In this document: piece by piece, positions 15,214 through 20,423 of the stretch | How positions within the stretch are numbered: the stretch's first letter is position 1 | How the letters are laid out: every line of letters begins with the position of its first letter | DNA from: Bacteroidales bacterium | GTDB lineage: Bacteria > Bacteroidota > Bacteroidia > Bacteroidales > NBLH01 | Assembly: GCA_029210905.1 (NCBI GenBank) | Contig: JARGGF010000004.1 | Location: 1-20,423, forward strand | Length of the DNA stretch: 20,423 nt | Direction: 5' to 3' | Notes under the pieces: model-generated | The model's input: only the letters and a program-made list of their open reading frames with translations | The model's database searches: none | What the model was told of the DNA's origin: nothing | Program-made: the position numbers and the translations under genes

Positions 15214-16535
15214 TTTATACCTCCTGTAATAGTTTGATGATTAACATTATTTGAATTAATTATAGAATTAATACTATAATAATTTATGCTTGTATAATTC
15301 TGATATTTAGCGTATATATTTAATTTCCCTTTAAATAACCACGTATATGCAAATATTTCTTTTCTGTCACTTATAAGGTAATTCCCATTATTAACTATAA
15401 ATCCATCGCCCTCAATAAAATTACTGAGCTCTCCGAATGTTATTGAAGGTTCAATGTACAAGCCCCATAATCCAAGGCCAAGTGCTTGTTTAAAGATAGT
15501 AGTATGGTATCGGTTCACATCAATTTTTTCAACCTGATAGTGTAATGAAGAACAAGTGTATAAATTTGCATTTCCTAAAGGATAGAAAGTAAGGCTTAAA
15601 CCAGGCTGAATCTGAAGGTTTTTGTACAAATTGGAATATGACGCGAACGCTCCAATTTTAAATAAAGAAATATCCTGATATATTGCAGCATATGCGACAA
15701 ATTCATTACTAATGGTTCTGCTGCCAATCCTGCTTGAGTATCCACCCCCAAATCCAGAGGTTTGTTCATCAGTTATTTTATCAACAGCAATATTTAAAAC
15801 ATTACCGGAAAGAAGAAGATTTAATCCTTTGGTCAGATTAACTACATAGCCAAGATAAAGTTGGTTCTGATAAATATCCTGAGTGCCAGAAATTGGTGAA
15901 CCAGCAGTATTTAAATCTTCAAAAGTCCCTGTAATAGCAACCCTGGAATAATTAAGGAATAATCTTGATTTGTTCTTGAAAACGCTTTCCAATCCAACTG
16001 AAAAGTAGCTAAAATCATTCTGTACATATTGAATAAGTGTATCGGATAATGAAACATTAATTTTATAATCATTCCTGTTTTCAAACTTAGTTTCAATATT
16101 TATTCCTCTAATACCATTTTTCCCCTTTATGCCCGCCTTTTGCAAAAATTCACCCGAAAATTTTTTCGAAAGTTTTTGAGCATCATTGTATCTTCCTGAA
16201 AATAAGTAAGCAAAATACAAGTATTCAGTAACATACTCATTATCTATGCTTTCTGCTAATGATCGCTCCAAATAAGGAATGGCCTGGCGGTATTTATGCT
16301 GATTGTAATAGGCAATTCCCATTCGAACCTGCAAATAATAAAAATCGATGCCCGCATCTAAAGATTTTTTACCGGTTTTTATTACTTCTTTCCATTCAGA
16401 ATTTATGAAATGGGTATACGTATTAGTATTTACAGTTGGAAAATCTATCTTTTCCTGTGATACCATCATTTGTGAGGTATTAATTATTAACATCAGAATG
16501 ATCGAAGCTATTTGTATTATTCTAAAATTAAACAT
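15201..16535 (-). CDS. Outer-membrane beta-barrel protein with N-terminal TPR domain
   Basis: The 444-residue protein begins with a signal peptide (MFNFRIIQIASIILMLI, cut probably in the MMVSQ region near 23-27). A helical TPR-like domain follows (about 35-130; for example LQVRMGIAYYNQHKYRQAIP). From about 145 to the end it is a run of alternating amphipathic strands rich in Tyr, Asn and Gly, and it ends in the aromatic KWNF typical of outer-membrane barrels. The overall plan resembles YaiO-like TPR-barrel proteins, but I cannot assign it to that family with confidence. It starts six bases after the stop of the urea-transporter/peptidase gene and overlaps the next gene. The context suggests an outer-membrane pore or anchor for the cluster. 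Confidence 0.82.
   Translation of the reverse strand: MFNFRIIQIASIILMLIINTSQMMVSQEKIDFPTVNTNTYTHFINSEWKEVIKTGKKSLDAGIDFYYLQVRMGIAYYNQHKYRQAIPYLERSLAESIDNEYVTEYLYFAYLFSGRYNDAQKLSKKFSGEFLQKAGIKGKNGIRGINIETKFENRNDYKINVSLSDTLIQYVQNDFSYFSVGLESVFKNKSRLFLNYSRVAITGTFEDLNTAGSPISGTQDIYQNQLYLGYVVNLTKGLNLLLSGNVLNIAVDKITDEQTSGFGGGYSSRIGSRTISNEFVAYAAIYQDISLFKIGAFASYSNLYKNLQIQPGLSLTFYPLGNANLYTCSSLHYQVEKIDVNRYHTTIFKQALGLGLWGLYIEPSITFGELSNFIEGDGFIVNNGNYLISDRKEIFAYTWLFKGKLNIYAKYQNYTSINYYSINSIINSNNVNHQTITGGIKWNF
15220..15225 (-). promoter_or_regulatory. Strong Shine-Dalgarno sequence for the TPR gene
   Basis: AGGAGG on the - strand stands six bases before the ATG at 15213, inside the last codons (GGIKWNF) of the upstream gene. 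A full Shine-Dalgarno is unusual in Bacteroidota and supports this start and translational coupling. It also partly reflects the Gly-Gly codons of the barrel end, so it may be coincidental. Confidence 0.5.
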
Positions 16536-16541
16536 TGTTTT

Positions 16542-18749
16542 TTAGGTTAAGGTTCTTTTTAAAATATAATGCTCTGAAAAATGAATCTCTTTCACTCCAA
16601 TTCTATCTACAACTATCTGAAATTCATTACGTTTAAACATTTTGTTAAATATTTTTGATTCCACGCAACTCCTTAAATCAATTCGTTCCGGTGCCAACTC
16701 ATTATCGATGGAAACAAACTCTAGCAGGTATTCGGATTTTAAGAAAAGATAAAATGGTGCTATAAAATCCTGTAAAAACAAAATCCCTTTTTTAAATATT
16801 AGATTTACAGGAAAGGAATCTTCTATTTGTAAGGCTTTATAAAATCCAAACGGAACGTTATAGGCTGCAAGATAAAAATGATAAAGTGCTGATTTTCTAT
16901 CACCTACAAAATTTTTAAACAACAATAAACTTCCATCATTGAAGAAATAGGCATAAGAATTACTAGCCGAACAATGGATAAATGAATTATTATAGCTATC
17001 GGTTTTAACTTCCCAAAGAAGCTCTTTTTTAGTGCCCCCATCCTGTACTTCAGTAAAATTAAGCTCTTGTCCTGGGGTAAAATTAAATGCATTTTTTAAG
17101 AGAGGATCTACGCTAATATTTGATACAATTTCATCCTTTTCGGGTTTACAATAAGATAATAATTTAAATCCATCCTTTTGCTTTACCACATAATGATCAA
17201 TAGGATAATCTATTGTTTTAGAGCCTACAAATGGAGAGGCCTGGACTTGGAAATGTACGTGTGGATATGGTGATCTGCCGGAATTTCCACATAAAGCAAT
17301 CTTATCACCTTTGCTAACTGTCTGACCCTTTTTGATTTTAAAACTACCGGATTTTAAATGGCTGATTTGAGAATAAACATAATCTGAATGTTTTATGACA
17401 ACAGAATTACCCCAGTTATGTATTAAGTTAACTTCTCCAATTGTATTGTCTTCAATACCATCCACAATTTCCACAACCACACCATATGCAGGTGCTATTA
17501 CAACTTTCTTATAGCAGTAATAGTCTTCCGGGAGATTACCTTCGTTTTGGAACTGCTTCCCATCGTTGTCAAGAATGATAAAGTCCCATGCTTTGCCCCA
17601 CTCACCTTTATGTGTTATAGTATCATCATGAGCTTGAGAAACAAACCATTGGCCATGCACCGGCAGCGAAACCGGATAATAGCTCAGCCATTGAAACCTT
17701 TTTAGGGCCTGCTGGTGAAAATAAAGATTTTTTTCGGGATTGTTTAACTGTAATATTGCCTCGCTTAACTGGGGCTTTGGAAAAAGCCTTAATTTTAAGC
17801 TATAAAGAAACAGCAGAACAACAATATTAAATGGCAATGCATAGATTGAAAGCTGATAAGGTGCAAATAAGGTGGAAAGGCTAAGACTTAGTAATACTAC
17901 AATGGGGAGCAGTAATATAACCCAGAAAAAAGTGTATCGGGATGGTACTAAAAAGTGGCCACCTAATGCAATTGCTGTTAAAATATAGTTAAACCCAATA
18001 TAAGTATAACCATAATAAGTTATATCAGCACCAATAAACTGATAGAACCAGTAAGCCATACTAAAACCAAGAATTGAAAGCAAAAAAGACAAACGGGAAT
18101 AAATGAAAAGACCTATGGCAATTAAAAGTCCTGCCAGTAAACGATATTGAAAAAAGATTGCCCCAAGCGATAATAGGTACGTACTAATGAATTCAGGTAT
18201 TGCCAAATTTGATAACCAATGATAGATATTTACCATATTTTCACCGCCCACAGTATATAACTCATTAGCTGTGTATATACCTCTTTCACTTAAACCTAAA
18301 GTGTTTAAATTTCTACTCGCAAGTACTATTGTCCAGATACCTATTAAAAAAGGAATGCTTAAAATGGGAAGGTAATATTTAGCAAACACTCCTTCAACAA
18401 GAATGGTAATAAAAAAAGTGAAAACAGCTGCTACTATTACAATTATTAAGAGCTCAATACCTGGCGCAAAACCTAATCCAATGCCTAAACCTACCAACAA
18501 TGAATTGTATCCGTATATTCCTTTCTCAATGTTGTACTTACTGTAGCCCAAATAAGTAGCCAATAAATTTGAAGTGACTATTGAAATAATACCAGCCACA
18601 CCTGCCCATAAATCGAAAAAACTAACAAGAAACAATATGAAACCAAACAGCAGGCTATCAGAAAAGAACACTTGTGAATAACTTCTCACGGTGCTTCCAA
18701 AAACCATTTGATAATTTTGTTTAATTGATATGGAGCTTTTTAAAAACAT
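16542..18749 (-). CDS. Urea transporter-type channel fused to M23 (LytM) metallopeptidase domain
   Basis: The 735-residue protein joins two known families. Residues 20-325 form a urea-transporter (UT) channel domain with ten predicted membrane segments in two halves. Each half carries the UT pore motif: GYNSLLVGLGIG (80-91) and GFNYILTAIALGG (252-264). Residues 365-515 are an M23 peptidase domain with candidate zinc ligands H380, D389 and H499 in PHVHF (496-500), plus the second-shell H464. M23 enzymes cut peptidoglycan cross-bridges, so a periplasmic site would be expected. Yet UT proteins place both termini in the cytoplasm, leaving the domain's location unresolved. Residues 520-735 form a further domain I do not recognise. 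The gene lies between the decarboxylase and barrel genes, with gaps of 70 and 6 bases. No urease genes are present, so urea need not be the substrate. Confidence 0.88.
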   Translation of the reverse strand: MFLKSSISIKQNYQMVFGSTVRSYSQVFFSDSLLFGFILFLVSFFDLWAGVAGIISIVTSNLLATYLGYSKYNIEKGIYGYNSLLVGLGIGLGFAPGIELLIIVIVAAVFTFFITILVEGVFAKYYLPILSIPFLIGIWTIVLASRNLNTLGLSERGIYTANELYTVGGENMVNIYHWLSNLAIPEFISTYLLSLGAIFFQYRLLAGLLIAIGLFIYSRLSFLLSILGFSMAYWFYQFIGADITYYGYTYIGFNYILTAIALGGHFLVPSRYTFFWVILLLPIVVLLSLSLSTLFAPYQLSIYALPFNIVVLLFLYSLKLRLFPKPQLSEAILQLNNPEKNLYFHQQALKRFQWLSYYPVSLPVHGQWFVSQAHDDTITHKGEWGKAWDFIILDNDGKQFQNEGNLPEDYYCYKKVVIAPAYGVVVEIVDGIEDNTIGEVNLIHNWGNSVVIKHSDYVYSQISHLKSGSFKIKKGQTVSKGDKIALCGNSGRSPYPHVHFQVQASPFVGSKTIDYPIDHYVVKQKDGFKLLSYCKPEKDEIVSNISVDPLLKNAFNFTPGQELNFTEVQDGGTKKELLWEVKTDSYNNSFIHCSASNSYAYFFNDGSLLLFKNFVGDRKSALYHFYLAAYNVPFGFYKALQIEDSFPVNLIFKKGILFLQDFIAPFYLFLKSEYLLEFVSIDNELAPERIDLRSCVESKIFNKMFKRNEFQIVVDRIGVKEIHFSEHYILKRTLT

Positions 18750-18819
18750 TGATTTTTATAAACTTTTATTAGAGACTTTTAAGAGCAGACAAAAAAATCT
18801 ATAATATCTGTAACTTATA

Positions 18820-20172
18820 CTATTTCTTTAACAAATAATCAGGTGTATTTTCCACCGTTTGAAAAACCTCATTTGTTTCCTTTTTCCTGATTAAATGCAC
18901 GTTTTGTTGGTTATCAATAAGAATTACGTTTGGACGCAGGGTGATAAACTGCAACCACTGGCTCATATTATAGGCACCTACGCGTGGTATTACAAAATGA
19001 TCGCCTTTTTGCATCAGTGGAAATTGAATTGCCTCACGTATTACATCAATATTCATGCATAAAGGGCCATACACAGTAGCATCTTCAGTTTGCTGCGAGG
19101 TTTCCTTTATGGGGTAAATTTCGTGGTCGTACCAAAAACTTGTAAATAATAGGTTTACTCCTACATCTACTACTATAGAGCGCCTGCCATTTGCCAATCT
19201 TTTGTTGGCCAATACTGTACCTACAATGTAACCTGCATCATCAATCAATGCCCTGCCTGTTTCCAGAATTAAGGTAGGCATTTGCTCCGGACTAATTTCT
19301 GAATTGATTAATGCATTGGTAATAGTTTCAGCATAATCGTTAAATGACGGACATGTATCTTTACCAGGTAAATAGGCCCCTTTTAAAGTATTTTTAGAGG
19401 CAAATCCGCCACCCATGTCAATATATTTTATATGATGGTTGAATTTTCGATGCAATTGAACCGCCAAAGCAGCTAATTTTGCTGCTGCAACACCATAGGC
19501 ATTGGCTGACATAATATACGTCCCAATATGCGTGTGCAGTCCGACCAATTCAAGGCTTTCTGACAACATTATCCGGTTTAGTGCATTCCAGGCTTCACCA
19601 TTCTCATAGTTAAAGCCAAATCTGTCCCATTGTGGATAAATTCCTGTATCCATATTCACCCTGATGGCGACTTTGGCAGTCTTTTTCAGGCTTTTAGTTA
19701 CCTGAATCAAGGAGTACAGTTCATCAAAATGATCAATGTGAATAAAAGAATCATTTTTAACAGCTTCAGCCAAATCTTCTTCGCTTTTATCAGGTCCATT
19801 AAAAATAATCATTGAGCCTGGCACTCCATTTGAAATAGCTTTATGATATTCAAAACCTGAAACCACTTCGGCCCAGGAGCCTAAACTATGATAAATCTGA
19901 CAAACTGCATTGAGATAATTGGTTTTATAGGACCATGCAAACTGGACTTTTGGATATCGATTTGAAAAAGCCTGATAAGCCTCGTTATAAGTTTGATTGA
20001 TTTTTTTTTCAGATAAAACAAAAAACGGAGAACCAAATTTTGTAACCAGATCCTGAATTTCAAGTCCATCAATGCCCGACATACTTTTAACACGCGTTTT
20101 CATGCCAAATTTATCTGGCACCCCTGCATTTATTTTAGTGATAAGCGGACGTTCATATTTTAACTTTTCCAT
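18820..20172 (-). CDS. PLP-dependent fold-type III decarboxylase (Orn/DAP/Arg decarboxylase 2 family)
   Basis: From the ATG at 20172 the protein has 450 residues; a TTG seven codons earlier (20193) is possible but less likely. The N-terminal alanine-racemase-like barrel has the PLP lysine in FAWSYKTNY (K83), the ring-stacking histidine in GLHTHIGT (213/215), a phosphate-binding GGG (254-256) and ETGR (304-307). The C-terminal beta domain has YGPLCMNID (368-376), with the family's active-site cysteine at 372, and VGAYN (398-402). Members decarboxylate diaminopimelate, ornithine, arginine, carboxynorspermidine or related amino acids. This is not obviously LysA: the motif GPLCMNID differs from the common GPxCESxD form, and the neighbour is an ATP-grasp ligase rather than lysine genes. 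It probably works with that ligase, 30 bases upstream, on an amino-acid-derived product. Substrate is unknown. Confidence 0.88.
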   Translation of the reverse strand: MEKLKYERPLITKINAGVPDKFGMKTRVKSMSGIDGLEIQDLVTKFGSPFFVLSEKKINQTYNEAYQAFSNRYPKVQFAWSYKTNYLNAVCQIYHSLGSWAEVVSGFEYHKAISNGVPGSMIIFNGPDKSEEDLAEAVKNDSFIHIDHFDELYSLIQVTKSLKKTAKVAIRVNMDTGIYPQWDRFGFNYENGEAWNALNRIMLSESLELVGLHTHIGTYIMSANAYGVAAAKLAALAVQLHRKFNHHIKYIDMGGGFASKNTLKGAYLPGKDTCPSFNDYAETITNALINSEISPEQMPTLILETGRALIDDAGYIVGTVLANKRLANGRRSIVVDVGVNLLFTSFWYDHEIYPIKETSQQTEDATVYGPLCMNIDVIREAIQFPLMQKGDHFVIPRVGAYNMSQWLQFITLRPNVILIDNQQNVHLIRKKETNEVFQTVENTPDYLLKK

Positions 20173-20202
20173 CTCTATTATATTATTAGTCAATTAATTA
20201 AT

Positions 20203-20423
20203 CTACAATTCCCCTGTCATTGAAAGTTTTTCAAACCTTGATATATCCCCCACCATGTCGTAAGAATAGCGGATGAACATTTTTCCAACATCATATGATT
20301 TTAGCGGCTCTACTTTTTTCCCCAGTGCCAGTTTAACCAGTGCTTCAGGTATATTCTGTCCGGCACCAACTGCAAGATATACCCAGGCCGGAATTCGAGG
20401 ATTTATTTCTATCAAATAAAACT
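20203..20423 (-). CDS. ATP-grasp ligase, C-terminal part (cut by the window end)
   Basis: The frame is open to the right edge of the window; the visible 73 or so residues are the C-terminus. FYLIEINPRIPAWVYLAVGAG carries the ATP-grasp Mg-binding Glu and Asn (E-x-N-x-R), followed by NIPEALVKLALGK, the usual helix after the active site. A TTG within the motif is not a start; the gene continues beyond the window. ATP-grasp enzymes activate a carboxylate as acyl phosphate and join it to an amine or thiol, so this is probably a carboxylate-amine ligase. Its stop is 30 bases before the ATG of the decarboxylase gene, making it part of the same transcription unit. The specific substrate lies in the missing N-terminal part. 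Confidence 0.85.
   Translation of the reverse strand, partial: FYLIEINPRIPAWVYLAVGAGQNIPEALVKLALGKKVEPLKSYDVGKMFIRYSYDMVGDISRFEKLSMTGEL

Noticed and set aside
16542..18749. Urea uptake for nitrogen use
   Set aside because: No urease or urea amidolyase gene is near, and the channel sits in a cluster with a ligase and decarboxylase. Urea as substrate is only a family-based guess.
18820..20193. LysA (diaminopimelate decarboxylase) and the TTG start at 20193
   Set aside because: The active-site motif GPLCMNID and the ATP-grasp neighbour do not fit a lysine gene. The ATG at 20172 gives a normal N-terminus without needing TTG.
1..20423. CRISPR arrays, tRNA or rRNA genes, insertion sequences, prophage genes
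   Set aside because: I saw no regularly spaced repeats, no cloverleaf-forming sequence with tRNA motifs, and no transposase or phage protein in any frame.

Overview
The window is AT-rich DNA from a member of the Bacteroidota, most likely a Cytophagales-type bacterium. The evidence is the prfA-pyrF pair, promoters of the TTG-N19-TAnnTTTG type, a general lack of Shine-Dalgarno sequences, and multi-domain GAF/PAS/PP2C proteins typical of the phylum. The first ~146 bases differ: they are about 59% G+C by hand count, against about 27% in the line 241-300, and encode part of an aldehyde dehydrogenase. They meet the GGQ motif of release factor 1 in a 13-base stretch that is coding in both genes, so the left end looks like a chimeric assembly join.

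Layout: (1) 1-146, foreign aldehyde dehydrogenase fragment. (2) 134-1457, + strand: the 3' part of prfA, then pyrF, closed by a bidirectional terminator. (3) 1510-13138, all on the - strand, in transcription order: a 1000-aa membrane sensor (HAMP/GAF/PAS, no output domain), a SiaA-like PP2C phosphatase with GAF and PAS domains, a SiaB-like kinase, a SiaC-like phosphoprotein, a 1029-aa ABCG-type transporter with TerB-like and FHA-like N-terminal domains, a putative lipoprotein and a small secreted protein. (4) 13139-13490, a non-coding stretch with a 12-bp hairpin and a predicted promoter. (5) 13491-14369, - strand: a class III-like polyphosphate kinase 2. (6) 14590-20423, - strand: a tight five-gene cluster of ATP-grasp ligase (cut by the window end), PLP-dependent fold-III decarboxylase, urea-transporter/M23 peptidase fusion, TPR plus outer-membrane beta-barrel protein, and periplasmic TPR protein, ending in a rho-independent terminator.

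Two groups stand out. The first is a SiaA/SiaB/SiaC threonine-phosphorylation switch with no diguanylate cyclase (SiaD) in the window. It sits between a sensor whose GAF core resembles that of SiaA and a large ABC exporter, which suggests a different output. The second is the ligase, decarboxylase, channel-peptidase, barrel and TPR cluster. It could make a small amino-acid-derived compound and move it, or respond to it, across the envelope; its substrate cannot be read from the sequence. All functional links are inferred from gene order and motifs.
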